A DNA stretch of 13,683 nt, taken from Ruminococcus sp. Lineage in GTDB: Bacteria > Bacillota > Clostridia > Oscillospirales > Ruminococcaceae. The notes under the pieces are model-generated. The model saw nothing but the letters and a program-made list of their open reading frames with translations, was not told the DNA's origin and searched no databases. Both the position numbers and the translations under genes were made by a program. Where the stretch lies: NCBI GenBank assembly GCA_017544125.1, contig JAFYET010000356.1:1-13683 (forward strand). The letters are read 5' to 3'. Position 1 is the first letter of the stretch. Each line of letters opens with the position of its first letter. Shown piece by piece: positions 1 through 7,341 of the stretch.

Positions 1-189
1 AACCCCGTTATCACAGGTCTCAGAAGAGTATCCAAGCCCGGTCTTAGGATATACAAGAGCTGTGAGGATATGCCCAAGGTAATGAAGGGTCTCGGTGTAG
101 CAATCGTTTCCACTTCAAAGGGCGTTATCACCGACAAGAAGGCAAGAGAGCTCGGCGTCGGCGGCGAGGTTTTAGCATTTGTCTGGTAA
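1..189 (+). CDS. rpsH: 30S ribosomal protein S8, C-terminal part (5' end outside window)
   Basis: The first 62 codons of the window read in frame 1 to a TAA stop and match the C-terminal half of ribosomal protein S8. Visible landmarks are the R-V-S-K-P-G-L-R segment near the start, the [15 protein letters not shown] strand-turn region, and the closing G-G-E-V-L-A-F-V-W that is typical of the S8 C-terminus. S8 binds the central domain of 16S rRNA early in 30S assembly and is the translational repressor of the spc operon in E. coli. Whether it has that role here cannot be seen, because its upstream region lies outside the window. The gene is followed after 13 nt by rplF, with a GGAGG Shine-Dalgarno in the gap. 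The truncation is due only to the window edge. Confidence 0.96.
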   Translation, partial: NPVITGLRRVSKPGLRIYKSCEDMPKVMKGLGVAIVSTSKGVITDKKARELGVGGEVLAFVW

Positions 190-202
190 GGAGGACTAAC
201 GT

Positions 203-754
203 ATGTCAAGAATAGGTTTAAAGCCCATTAGTGTTCCTGCCGGCGTTACAGTAACTATCGCAGATGATAACAAGGTTACTGTAAAGGGTCCTAAGGGAAC
301 TCTTGAGAGAGCTTTCAATAAGGATATGATAATCAAGCAGGAGGGCACAGAGATAACAGTAGCTCGCCCCTCCGAGGATAAGATGCATAAGTCACTTCAC
401 GGGCTTACAAGAACTCTTATCAACAACATGATAGAGGGCGTTACAAACGGCTTCTCCAAGAAGCTCGAAGTTGTAGGCGTAGGTTACAGAGCACAGAAGC
501 AGGGCAAGAACCTGGTGCTCAATATAGGTTATTCACATCAGGTAATAATCCCTGAGACAGATACTATCAAGATCGAAGTTCCCGATGCTAACCACATTGT
601 TGTATCGGGTGCTGACAAGTAGGAAGTCGGACAGTTTGCCTGCGAGATCAGGGAGAAGCGTCCGCCGGAGCCTTATAAGGGTAAGGGTATTCGCTACGAA
701 GGCGAGTATGTTATCCACAAAGAAGGTAAAGCCGGTAAGGGTGCTAAGAAGTAA
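203..754 (+). CDS. rplF: 50S ribosomal protein L6, reading frame interrupted by an in-frame TAG
   Basis: The ATG at 203, preceded by GGAGG, opens an L6 frame (S-R-I-G-L-K-P-I at the N-terminus) that meets TAG at 620-622, after 139 codons. The same frame then continues for 44 more residues to TAA at 752-754. Those residues are clearly L6: they include the conserved [13 protein letters not shown] block that contacts 23S rRNA. Read through, the protein would be 183 residues, the normal L6 length. The stop sits in the G-A-D-K-x-E-V-G-Q context, where many L6 proteins (E. coli GADKQ) carry glutamine, and every other glutamine in this gene is CAG, so one C-to-T change explains it. L6 helps form the factor-binding region of the 50S subunit, and loss of the C-terminal quarter should be damaging. 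A sequencing error, a real nonsense mutation and suppression are all possible. I annotate the full frame as one gene; rplR follows after 18 nt. Confidence 0.85.
620..622 (+). other. In-frame amber codon inside rplF
   Basis: TAG stands at codon 140 of 184 in the L6 frame, with unmistakable L6 sequence both before and after it. Frame and spacing are otherwise intact, so this is a substitution and not an indel. Glutamine is the expected residue by comparison with E. coli L6. TAG is not the primary stop codon of any other gene in this window; all use TAA or TGA. Confidence 0.9.
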
Positions 755-772
755 CGGAAGGAGAGAACTTAA

Positions 773-1132
773 ATGGTTAAAAAGCTTGACAGAGCAAAGG
801 CAAGAACCAAGAGACAGGTCAGAGTTCGTGCTAAGATCTCCGGTACTCCCGAATGCCCCAGACTTAACGTATTCCGCTCCTCTAAGCATATATATGCTCA
901 GCTTATCGATGACGTTAACGGCGTAACACTCGCAGCTGCATCGTCGCTTTCAAAGGGCTTTGAGGGCAACGGCGGCAATAAGGAGGGCGCACGCAAGGTG
1001 GGCCAGCTTATCGCTGAGGCTGCTAAGGCAAAGGGCATAGAGAATGTTGTATTTGACAGAGCCGGATATCTTTATCACGGCAGAGTACAGGAGCTTGCAG
1101 ACGGCGCTCGTGAGAGCGGCCTCAAGTTCTGA
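773..1132 (+). CDS. rplR: 50S ribosomal protein L18
   Basis: The gene encodes 119 residues, the usual length of bacterial L18. The N-terminus is strongly basic ([12 protein letters not shown]). The core contains the family signatures [19 protein letters not shown]-x-R-x-[14 protein letters not shown] and a closing A-R-E-x-G-L-K-F. L18 binds 5S rRNA together with L5 and L25/L27 partners and anchors it in the central protuberance of the 50S subunit. The ATG at 773 follows a GGAAGGAGA Shine-Dalgarno. It lies between rplF and rpsE with gaps of 18 nt each side, fitting co-transcription. If translation coupling from rplF matters, the amber codon upstream could reduce its expression; that is inference. 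Confidence 0.97.
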   Translation: MVKKLDRAKARTKRQVRVRAKISGTPECPRLNVFRSSKHIYAQLIDDVNGVTLAAASSLSKGFEGNGGNKEGARKVGQLIAEAAKAKGIENVVFDRAGYLYHGRVQELADGARESGLKF

Positions 1133-1150
1133 TCACAAGGAGGGAATACT

Positions 1151-1651
1151 TTGGCTTTAATAAATGCTTCAGAGATGGAACTTAAGGAAACTGTTGTTGC
1201 AATAAACAGAGTTTCAAAGACTGTTAAGGGCGGCCGTATAATGAAGTTTGCAGCTCTCGTAGTTGTAGGCGACGGCAACGGTACAGTAGGCTTTGGTACA
1301 GGTAAGAGCAGCGAAGTTCCCGACGCTATCCGCAAGGGTATCGAGGACGCTAAGAAAAACCTTATCAAGGTATCGCTCAAGGGAACAACTATTCCCCACG
1401 AGATCATAGGTAAATTCGGCGCAGGTGAGGTTCTTCTCAAGCCGGCTGCACCCGGTACGGGCGTTATCGCAGGCGGTACAGTAAGAGCAGTAGTAGAGGC
1501 AGCAGGTATCAAGGATATACGTGCTAAGAGCCTCCGCTCAAACAACCCCTGCAACGTTGTAAGAGCAGCAGTAAACGGCCTTGCATCTGTAAGATCTCTT
1601 GACGAGGTCGCAGCTAAGAGAGGCAAGACTGCTAAGGAGATAATAGGCTAA
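1151..1651 (+). CDS. rpsE: 30S ribosomal protein S5 (TTG start)
   Basis: The 166-residue product matches S5: an N-terminal double-stranded-RNA-binding-like S5 domain (about residues 11-75, with the [17 protein letters not shown] start and the [13 protein letters not shown] loop), then the C-terminal domain with [20 protein letters not shown] and the [15 protein letters not shown] motif. S5 sits at the mRNA entry and decoding region of the 30S subunit and affects fidelity. I choose TTG at 1151 because AAGGAGGG at 1137-1144 is ideally spaced for it. The first in-frame ATG, at 1175, has no such site. The TAA stop overlaps the start of the rpmD Shine-Dalgarno. Confidence 0.96.
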   Translation: MALINASEMELKETVVAINRVSKTVKGGRIMKFAALVVVGDGNGTVGFGTGKSSEVPDAIRKGIEDAKKNLIKVSLKGTTIPHEIIGKFGAGEVLLKPAAPGTGVIAGGTVRAVVEAAGIKDIRAKSLRSNNPCNVVRAAVNGLASVRSLDEVAAKRGKTAKEIIG

Positions 1652-1665
1652 GGAGGAGACTTAAA

Positions 1666-1845
1666 GTGGCAAACTTAAAGGTAGAGCTTGTCAAGAGCCT
1701 TAACTCTAAGGTTCAGAAGCAGGTTTTAACGGCTAATTCACTTGGCCTGAGAAAGATCGGAGATGTGACTGTGCAGCCTGACAACGCACAGACACAGGGC
1801 AAAATAAAGGTGATTTCTCATCTTGTAAAAGTAACCGAAGCGTAA
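1666..1845 (+). CDS. rpmD: 50S ribosomal protein L30 (GTG start)
   Basis: A GTG at 1666, 14 nt after the rpsE stop and directly downstream of an AGGAGGAG ribosome-binding site, opens a 59-codon frame ending in TAA. The product begins A-N-L-K-V-E-L-V-K-S and continues with K-V-Q-K-Q-V-L-T-A-N-S-L-G-L-R-K-I-G-D-V-T-V, which is the compact ferredoxin-like fold of bacterial L30. The S-L-G-L-R-K turn and the hydrophobic closing strand are diagnostic. L30 is a small late-assembling large-subunit protein that binds 23S rRNA domain II near 5S rRNA. Its position between rpsE and rplO is the conserved spc order. The gene is short but its length is normal for the family. Confidence 0.95.
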   Translation: MANLKVELVKSLNSKVQKQVLTANSLGLRKIGDVTVQPDNAQTQGKIKVISHLVKVTEA

Positions 1846-1866
1846 AGCAAGGAGGTGGGCAGATAA

Positions 1867-2307
1867 ATGAAACTGCACGAATTAACACCTGCTGCCGGCT
1901 CGACTAAGGAAGTTAAGCGCAAGGGCAGAGGTCACGGCTCGGGCAACGGCAAGACCGCAGGTAAGGGTCACAAGGGCCAGAACGCACGTTCAGGCGGCGG
2001 CGTAAGACCCGGCTTTGAAGGCGGCCAGACAATGCTCGCAAGAAGAATCCCTAAGAGGGGCTTCAACAATATATTCGCTACAAAGTATGCTGTAGTTAAC
2101 GTAGCAGATCTTGAGAGATTTGTTGACGGCACAGTAGTAGATACAGAGCTTCTCAAGGCATCAGGCCTTGTAACAAAGGAGCTTGACGGTGTAAAGATCC
2201 TCGGCAACGGCGATCTTACAAAGAACCTTACCGTTAAGGCTGCAAAATTCTCGGCTGCGGCTAAAGAAAAAATCGAAAAGGCAGGCGGGAAGGCAGAGGT
2301 GATGTAA
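1867..2307 (+). CDS. rplO: 50S ribosomal protein L15
   Basis: The 146-residue product is a typical L15. It starts [12 protein letters not shown], followed by a glycine- and basic-rich extended tail ([20 protein letters not shown] about residues 20-40) that threads into 23S rRNA, then the [12 protein letters not shown] segment with R-R-I-P-K-R-G-F. The C-terminal globular half ends in the usual [17 protein letters not shown]15 is a late assembly protein at the core of the 50S subunit. AAGGAGGTG precedes the ATG at 1867. The gene ends 2 nt before secY, so SecY translation is probably coupled to it. Confidence 0.97.
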   Translation: MKLHELTPAAGSTKEVKRKGRGHGSGNGKTAGKGHKGQNARSGGGVRPGFEGGQTMLARRIPKRGFNNIFATKYAVVNVADLERFVDGTVVDTELLKASGLVTKELDGVKILGNGDLTKNLTVKAAKFSAAAKEKIEKAGGKAEVM

Positions 2308-2309
2308 AC

Positions 2310-3614
2310 GTGATAGAAACATTTCGTAACGCATGGAAAGTTCCGGAGTTAAGAAAGAAGTTACTCTATACACTTCTCATCATCGTAGTCTACAGAGCGC
2401 TGGGTACTATACCTGTTCCTTACCTTGATGCTGCGGCTATCAAGGCATGGTTCAGCGCCTCTGAGAATTCGGGCGACTTTTTCAGCTACCTGAATGTTCT
2501 TTCGGGTGATAACTTCTCGAAGGCAACACTGCTGGCTCTTTCAGTTGGCCCGTACATCAACGCACAGATCATTATTCAGCTTCTTACCTATGCACTCCCT
2601 CCGTTAGAGAGGCTTGCTAAGGAAGGCCCCGAGGGCAAGAAGAAGCTCGATAAGGTCACAAAATGGGCAGCACTTGCAATATCGCTCTTCCAGGCGTGGG
2701 CATACTACCTTACATTAAGCAAGGCAGGCGCTACCGTTCACTCGGGCTCGGGCTTTGAGAAATGGTTTGCAGAGGCTGTTATAATCGCTGCATTCACCGC
2801 AGGCGCATCACTCACTATCTGGCTCGGCAACCTCATCAGCGAAAAGGGTATCGGCAACGGTATCTCGATGCTGCTCTTTGCAGGTATCATCGCAAGAGGT
2901 CCTTCGGCAGTGCTCTCACTTATAGAGCTTATGAAGACGGGCGAGGCTAAGTATATAATACTCGTGCCTATAATCATAGTGATATTCGTATTCATGATCG
3001 GCTTCATCGTATTTATGAACGATTCCGAAAGAAGAATACCGATACAGTATGCTAAGCGTGTTGTCGGCAGAAAGCAGTACGGCGGTCAGAGCACATATAT
3101 CCCGATAAAGATAGCAATGAGCGGCGTTTTGCCTATCATCTTCGCTATGGCATTCATGTCGATACCCCAGACGCTCAAGATGTTCATAACACCCAGAGCA
3201 GACGGTACGGGCTTCTATAACTTAGTGCTCAGACTCTTCAGCTACACACACCCGTTCTACGGCTGTCTGTACTTCGTACTGATAATCGCATTCAACTACT
3301 TCTATGTTTCAATGCAGTATAACCCCATTGAGATAGCTAACAACTTAAGACAGAATAACGGCGGTATACCCGGTATCAGACCCGGTAAGCCTACCTCGGA
3401 TTACATTCAGAGGATACTCTCGAAGATCACCCTCGTCGGTGCGTTCTTCTTAGGCGTTATCGCAATATTCCCGATAATCTTCGGTGCTATCACAAAGGTA
3501 AACATCGCAATGGGCGGTACTTCGATACTCATCGTTGTAAGCGTGGCACTTGAAACAGCAAGAACTATGGAATCCCAGATGATCGCAAGACATCATAAGG
3601 GCTTCCTTGAATAA
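2310..3614 (+). CDS. secY: Protein translocase subunit SecY (GTG start)
   Basis: SecY is the channel-forming subunit of the SecYEG translocon in the cytoplasmic membrane. It passes unfolded secretory proteins outward with SecA, or inserts membrane proteins with the SRP pathway. The 434-residue product has the family start (about residues 1-35, R-N-A-W-K-V-P-E-L-R-K-K-L-L-Y-T), a first transmembrane helix followed by a plug-domain region, the L-A-L-S-V-G-P-Y-I-N-A-Q-I-I-I-Q-L-L segment, and a series of hydrophobic stretches fitting ten transmembrane helices. The large cytoplasmic loop carries the R-R-I-P-I-Q-Y-A-K-R-V-V-G-R signature, and a second loop carries N-G-G-x-I-P-G-I-R-P-G. The GTG at 2310 is used because GAGGTGA lies 7 nt upstream and the spacing to rplO is only 2 nt. 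Confidence 0.97.
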   Translation: MIETFRNAWKVPELRKKLLYTLLIIVVYRALGTIPVPYLDAAAIKAWFSASENSGDFFSYLNVLSGDNFSKATLLALSVGPYINAQIIIQLLTYALPPLERLAKEGPEGKKKLDKVTKWAALAISLFQAWAYYLTLSKAGATVHSGSGFEKWFAEAVIIAAFTAGASLTIWLGNLISEKGIGNGISMLLFAGIIARGPSAVLSLIELMKTGEAKYIILVPIIIVIFVFMIGFIVFMNDSERRIPIQYAKRVVGRKQYGGQSTYIPIKIAMSGVLPIIFAMAFMSIPQTLKMFITPRADGTGFYNLVLRLFSYTHPFYGCLYFVLIIAFNYFYVSMQYNPIEIANNLRQNNGGIPGIRPGKPTSDYIQRILSKITLVGAFFLGVIAIFPIIFGAITKVNIAMGGTSILIVVSVALETARTMESQMIARHHKGFLE

Positions 3615-3650
3615 CAAATAACGTAAAGGCTAAGGCCGAAAGGAGAATGA

Positions 3651-4286
<636 letters not shown>

Positions 4287-4307
4287 TAATAGAACCGAGG
4301 CATTTTA

Positions 4308-5054
4308 ATGATCTATATCAAATCAAATAAAGAGATCGAAAAGCTGCGCCGTGCAGGTCAGATAACCGCCGGTGCGCTCATAGCAGCAGGTGAGGCTCTT
4401 AAACCGGGTATGACTACCCGTGAGCTTGACCGTGTTGTTGAAAAATACATCACCTCACATGGCGCTAAGCCGGGGTTCAAGGGTTACGGCGGGTTCCCCG
4501 CTGCGGCGTGTATCTCGGTAAACGATGAGGTAATCCACGGTATACCGGGCAACAGGAAGATACTTGAAGGGGATATAGTTTCCGTAGATACGGGTGCTTA
4601 TATAGACGGCTATCACGGTGACTCCTGCAAGACATTCGCCTGCGGCAAGATATCGGCGGAGGCTCAGGCGCTGCTCGACTCGACAGAGGAGAGCCTTTAC
4701 CTCGCAATTGAGATGGTAAAGCCCGGCGTGAGGATAGGCGATATAGGTGCTGCCATACAGAAATATAACGAAGACAGGGGCTTCTCAGTAGTAAGAGAGT
4801 TTGTAGGCCACGGTCTTGGTAAGGGGCTGCATGAAGAGCCCGAGGTGCCGAACTTCGGCAAGGCAGGGCACGGCATAAGGCTTCGCCCCGGTATGGTGAT
4901 ATGTATAGAGCCGATGATAAATATGGGTACTGCGGCAATAAAGATAATGCCCGACCAGTGGACTGTTAAAACACAGGACGGCAAATGGTCGGCACACTTT
5001 GAACACGCCGTAGCAGTCACTCAGGACGGCTGTGTGATACTCAGCAAGCCGTAA
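4308..5054 (+). CDS. map: Methionine aminopeptidase, type I
   Basis: The enzyme removes the initiator methionine from nascent proteins after deformylation, when the second residue is small. The 248-residue product is the short type Ia form, with no N-terminal extension. The pita-bread metallohydrolase ligands are all visible: D94 and D105 (in D-T-G-A and H-G-D-S-C), H168 (G-H-G-L-G), E201 (I-E-P-M) and E232 (F-E-H). These are offset by exactly three from the E. coli ligands D97, D108, H171, E204 and E235. H77 in V-I-H-G-I-P is the conserved substrate-binding histidine. The ATG at 4308 lies 21 nt after adk and has only a weak ribosome-binding site (GAGG). The stop TAA overlaps the ATG of the next gene (TAATG), implying coupled translation. 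Confidence 0.97.
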   Translation: MIYIKSNKEIEKLRRAGQITAGALIAAGEALKPGMTTRELDRVVEKYITSHGAKPGFKGYGGFPAAACISVNDEVIHGIPGNRKILEGDIVSVDTGAYIDGYHGDSCKTFACGKISAEAQALLDSTEESLYLAIEMVKPGVRIGDIGAAIQKYNEDRGFSVVREFVGHGLGKGLHEEPEVPNFGKAGHGIRLRPGMVICIEPMINMGTAAIKIMPDQWTVKTQDGKWSAHFEHAVAVTQDGCVILSKP

Positions 5055-5344
5055 TGAGCGTTAATACAGTTAAAGCCGGTGAGCTTGTAAGGTCACTTGC
5101 AGGCCGTGATAAGGACGGGTACTTCGTTGCTGTATCTGTCAGCGGCAAGCGGGTGTATATAGCAGACGGAAGAAAGCATAGGCTATCTGCCCCGAAGGCT
5201 AAAAATCCCCGCCACATTTCACCTGTGGGCATGACCGTAGATACGAGCGAGCTTGGTGATAAAAGGTTAAGAAGGCTTATAGCACAGCTTAAGACCCAAA
5301 GCGAGGCAGAGCCTGAAAAACACCGTCCCTTAAAAGACGGGTGA
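5054..5344 (+). CDS. KOW-domain RNA-binding protein (L14e/L6e-like)
   Basis: The 96-residue product resembles the small KOW proteins found between map and infA in many Firmicutes (YbzG of Bacillus subtilis occupies this slot). An N-terminal KOW-like beta barrel spans about residues 6-52: [21 protein letters not shown], then [11 protein letters not shown] and K-N-P-R-H-I. The tail is basic and glutamine/glutamate-rich and may be disordered. The fold and the operon suggest binding of rRNA or ribosomes, but no biochemical role can be read from the sequence. The ATG overlaps the map stop codon, and the TGA stop overlaps a GTG in the infA frame, so translation through this gene is likely coupled at both ends. 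Confidence 0.88.
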   Translation: MSVNTVKAGELVRSLAGRDKDGYFVAVSVSGKRVYIADGRKHRLSAPKAKNPRHISPVGMTVDTSELGDKRLRRLIAQLKTQSEAEPEKHRPLKDG

Positions 5345-5373
5345 GCGAAGATTTAAGAAATGGAGAGCGTTTT

Positions 5374-5592
5374 ATGTCAAAGGAAGATGTAATCGAAGTT
5401 GAGGGTACCGTACAGGAGGCACTGCCGAATGCTACTTTCAAAGTCGAGCTTGCAAACGGTCACATAATTCTTGCCCATGTTTCGGGTAAGCTCAGAATGA
5501 ACTATATTCGTATAGTTCCCGGTGATAAGGTTACGGTGGAGATGTCACCTTATGACCTTTCTAAGGGAAGGATCACATGGAGGGCCAAGTAA
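5374..5592 (+). CDS. infA: Translation initiation factor IF-1
   Basis: The 72-residue product is the standard length and sequence type of IF-1. It is a single S1/OB-fold: [12 protein letters not shown], then [24 protein letters not shown] and [23 protein letters not shown]-1 occupies the ribosomal A site during initiation and works with IF-2 and IF-3. I choose the ATG at 5374 because it has GGAGAG upstream and gives the canonical N-terminus. The same frame is open from a GTG at 5341 that overlaps the KOW gene stop (GTGA) and would add 11 residues. That longer form seems less likely but could reflect termination-reinitiation. Confidence 0.96.
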   Translation: MSKEDVIEVEGTVQEALPNATFKVELANGHIILAHVSGKLRMNYIRIVPGDKVTVEMSPYDLSKGRITWRAK

Positions 5593-5663
5593 TATTGGCG
5601 CTTTAAAGACATAAGAGTAACGGAAAACAAAGATTTCCTGTAAGTTTTAAAGGAGGTATTTCG

Positions 5664-5777
5664 ATGAAAGTAAGACCTTCAGTTAAGCCGATATGCGAAA
5701 AGTGCAAGGTTATCAAGAGAAAGGGCAAGATAATGGTTATCTGCCAGAACCCCAAGCACAAGCAGCGTCAGGGCTAA
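5664..5777 (+). CDS. rpmJ: 50S ribosomal protein L36, zinc-binding form
   Basis: A 37-codon frame starts at the ATG at 5664, 6 nt downstream of an AAGGAGG site, and encodes [14 protein letters not shown] and onward. The zinc-ribbon ligands C11, C14, C27 and H32 are intact, so this is the zinc-dependent (C+) type. L36 is the smallest large-subunit protein and sits near the factor-binding region of 23S rRNA. It follows infA after 71 nt, as in most Firmicutes. In some bacteria a zinc-free paralogue replaces this protein under zinc limitation; none is visible in this window. Confidence 0.97.
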   Translation: MKVRPSVKPICEKCKVIKRKGKIMVICQNPKHKQRQG

Positions 5778-5807
5778 CAAACCGAAAATGGAGGTGCAAA
5801 CTTAATT

Positions 5808-6176
5808 ATGGCACGTATTGCTGGTATAGACCTGCCTAAGGATAAGAGAATAGAGATCGCTCTTACTTATGTATACGGCATAGGTCGTAATATTGCAAAG
5901 GATATTCTTGCAAACACGGGCGTTGACCCGGATATAAGAGTTAAGGATCTTTCCGATGAGGATACAGATAAGATCCGTGAGTATATCGACAAGAACGTAA
6001 TCGTTGAGGGTGACCTCAGAAGAAACGTAGCTCTTAACATCAAGAGACTTGTCGAGATAGGCTGCTACAGAGGCGTTCGTCACCGTAAGGGTCTGCCTGT
6101 AAGAGGTCAGAGAACAAAGACAAACGCAAGAACTCGTAAGGGTCCTGTTAAGACTATCGCAAATAAGAAGAAGTAA
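5808..6176 (+). CDS. rpsM: 30S ribosomal protein S13
   Basis: The 122-residue product matches S13: [13 protein letters not shown] at the N-terminus, the helix-two-turn-helix core with Y-G-I-G-R-x-x-A, the V-E-G-D-L-R-R-x-V segment, and [27 protein letters not shown] near the C-terminus. That last basic block is highly conserved and reaches toward the P-site tRNA. S13 lies in the 30S head and forms an intersubunit bridge with L5. GGAGGT precedes the ATG at 5808. It is the first gene of the alpha-operon segment, which is here continuous with the spc genes. Confidence 0.97.
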   Translation: MARIAGIDLPKDKRIEIALTYVYGIGRNIAKDILANTGVDPDIRVKDLSDEDTDKIREYIDKNVIVEGDLRRNVALNIKRLVEIGCYRGVRHRKGLPVRGQRTKTNARTRKGPVKTIANKKK

Positions 6177-6191
6177 GGAGGGTGTGAACAA

Positions 6192-6587
6192 ATGGCTCAG
6201 CAGAAGAAAACGACAATCCGTCGTCGTCGTGAAAGAAAGAACATTGAACAGGGACAGGTTCATATCCAGTCTACTTTCAACAACACTATCGTTACCATCA
6301 CAGATATGCAGGGTAACGCTATCTCATGGGCATCCGCAGGCGGCTTAGGCTTCAGAGGCTCCAAGAAGAGCACTCCCTTCGCTGCTCAGACAGCAGCTGA
6401 GACAGCTGCAAGAGCTGCTAAGGAGCACGGCTTAAAGATAGTTGAGGTTTACGTTAAGGGCCCCGGTGCCGGCAGAGAAGCTGCTATCAGAGCACTTCAG
6501 AGCGAGGAGCTTGAGGTCAGAATGATCAAGGACGTAACTCCTATCCCTCACGACGGCTGCCGTCCGCCTAAGAGACGTAGAGTCTGA
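6192..6587 (+). CDS. rpsK: 30S ribosomal protein S11
   Basis: The 131-residue product is a complete S11. A basic N-terminal tail ([10 protein letters not shown]) leads into [18 protein letters not shown], then [36 protein letters not shown] and the invariant [16 protein letters not shown] ending. S11 is part of the 30S platform at the mRNA exit channel. AAGGAGGGTG overlaps the rpsM stop region just upstream of the ATG at 6192. The next gene, rpsD, is 154 nt away, the largest gap within the operon. Confidence 0.98.
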   Translation: MAQQKKTTIRRRRERKNIEQGQVHIQSTFNNTIVTITDMQGNAISWASAGGLGFRGSKKSTPFAAQTAAETAARAAKEHGLKIVEVYVKGPGAGREAAIRALQSEELEVRMIKDVTPIPHDGCRPPKRRRV

Positions 6588-6632
6588 TGCGAAAATAAAT
6601 TTTCGCACCCAGATTTGCCAATGGCAAATCTG
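6588..6632. repeat. Two adjacent perfect palindromic hairpins
   Basis: The segment begins at the first base after the rpsK stop and comprises an 8-bp stem with a TAAA loop followed two bases later by a 10-bp stem with an AAT loop. Both are perfect and would form in RNA of either strand. They could be part of the rpsD leader, an mRNA-stabilising structure for the rpsK 3' end, or a copy of a dispersed palindromic repeat. The window contains no second copy that I can see. Confidence 0.6.
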
Positions 6633-6741
6633 CAAGTTGTAAAGTTATCTTTATGGCAATTTGAGTTAACAGTTTACTCAAAGTCGGGTAAAGCACAGGG
6701 CTTAAGACCCGATACAACATCAAAAACGGAGGTTATTAAAA
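6588..6741 (+). promoter_or_regulatory. Structured intergenic leader upstream of rpsD (candidate S4-responsive RNA)
   Basis: This gap in an otherwise tight operon holds several paired segments. Hairpin 1 has an 8-bp perfect stem, 6588-6595 with 6600-6607. Hairpin 2 has a 10-bp perfect stem, 6610-6619 with 6623-6632, and a 3-nt loop. Bases 6636-6641 (GTTGTA) can pair with 6713-6718 (TACAAC), enclosing hairpin 3 (6660-6666 with 6676-6682) and hairpin 4 (6684-6689 with 6707-6712, inner stem 6691-6694 with 6700-6703). Hairpin 4 directly abuts the closing helix. The rpsD Shine-Dalgarno GGAGG at 6728-6732 follows 10 nt later. No stem is followed by a T-tract, so these are not intrinsic terminators. 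S4 is known to repress its own synthesis through mRNA leaders in E. coli and B. subtilis; that this RNA does the same is inference. Confidence 0.55.
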
Positions 6742-7341
6742 ATGGCTGTAAACAGAGAACCTATTTTAAAGAGATGCAGATACTTAGGCATCAGCCCTAT
6801 GGTAATGGGCGTTGCAAAGGAGACATCTTTCCGCAACCCCGACGCTAACAAGAGGAAGAAGGTTTCCGAGTACGGCGTTCAGCTCAAGGAAAAGCAGAAG
6901 CTCAAGTTCATCTACGGTATGCTCGAGAAGCAGTTCAGACACTACTTCGAGCTCGCTGAGAAGATGGAGGGTCAGGCCGGTGAAAACCTTATCACCCTTC
7001 TTGAGTCAAGACTTGACAGCGTAGTATTCAGAATGGGTCTCGCTTCCACAAGAAGAGAGAGCCGTCAGCTCGTTTCTCACGGTCACTTCGATGTGAACGG
7101 CAAGAGAGTTGATATCCCTTCTTACAGAGTTAAGCCGGGCGATGTAATCTCACTCAGAGAGAATTCCAAGAAGAGCGAGAAGTTCAAGCAGGTAATAGAA
7201 CTCACAAACGGCAGGCTTGTTCCTACATGGATCGATATGAACAAGGAAGAGTCAACAGGTAAGATCACACGTCTCCCTGTTAAGGCTGACCTTGACTACG
7301 AGATCGAAGAGCACCTTATCGTCGAGCTCTACTCCAAATAA
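6742..7341 (+). CDS. rpsD: 30S ribosomal protein S4
   Basis: The 199-residue product is a full S4. The N-terminal domain (about 1-85) carries A-V-N-R-E-P-I-L-K-R-C-R-Y-L-G and the L-K-E-K-Q-K-L-K-F-I-Y-G-M-L-E-K-Q-F motif. The S4 RNA-binding domain (about 88-150) has L-E-S-R-L-D-S-V-V-F-R-M-G-L-A-S-T-R-R-E-S-R-Q-L-V-S-H-G-H. Only one cysteine remains near the N-terminus, so this is the zinc-free form. S4 nucleates 30S assembly on the 16S 5' domain, shapes the mRNA entry site, and is a translational autoregulator in several bacteria. The ATG at 6742 follows GGAGG. The 154-nt structured gap in front of it is the best candidate regulatory site. The TAA stop is followed directly by an in-frame TAG and lies inside the next hairpin. 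Confidence 0.98.
   Translation: MAVNREPILKRCRYLGISPMVMGVAKETSFRNPDANKRKKVSEYGVQLKEKQKLKFIYGMLEKQFRHYFELAEKMEGQAGENLITLLESRLDSVVFRMGLASTRRESRQLVSHGHFDVNGKRVDIPSYRVKPGDVISLRENSKKSEKFKQVIELTNGRLVPTWIDMNKEESTGKITRLPVKADLDYEIEEHLIVELYSK

Noticed and set aside
203..754. Genetic code with TAG generally reassigned to glutamine
   Set aside because: Only one in-frame TAG is present across about 20 genes, including the long secY, rpoA, cyclase and recQ frames, and glutamine is otherwise encoded normally.
585..926. Open frame overlapping the end of rplF and the start of rplR
   Set aside because: It is a shadow frame; the rplF readthrough frame and rplR both have clear family sequence, while this one has no recognisable motifs or ribosome-binding site.
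1175..1651. ATG at 1175 as the start of rpsE
   Set aside because: It lacks a well-spaced Shine-Dalgarno, while the TTG at 1151 has AAGGAGGG at ideal spacing and gives a normal S5 N-terminus.
5341..5592. IF-1 starting at the GTG at 5341
   Set aside because: It would add 11 residues not found in standard 72-residue IF-1, and the internal ATG at 5374 has its own ribosome-binding site. Kept only as a finding.
5629..5645. Small hairpin between infA and rpmJ
   Set aside because: Only a 5-bp stem (GGAAA with TTTCC), with no T-tract, which is expected by chance at this composition.
6615..6848. Open frame across the rpsD leader and rpsD start
   Set aside because: It runs through the structured gap and then in the wrong frame through rpsD; there is no ribosome-binding site or protein similarity that I can see.
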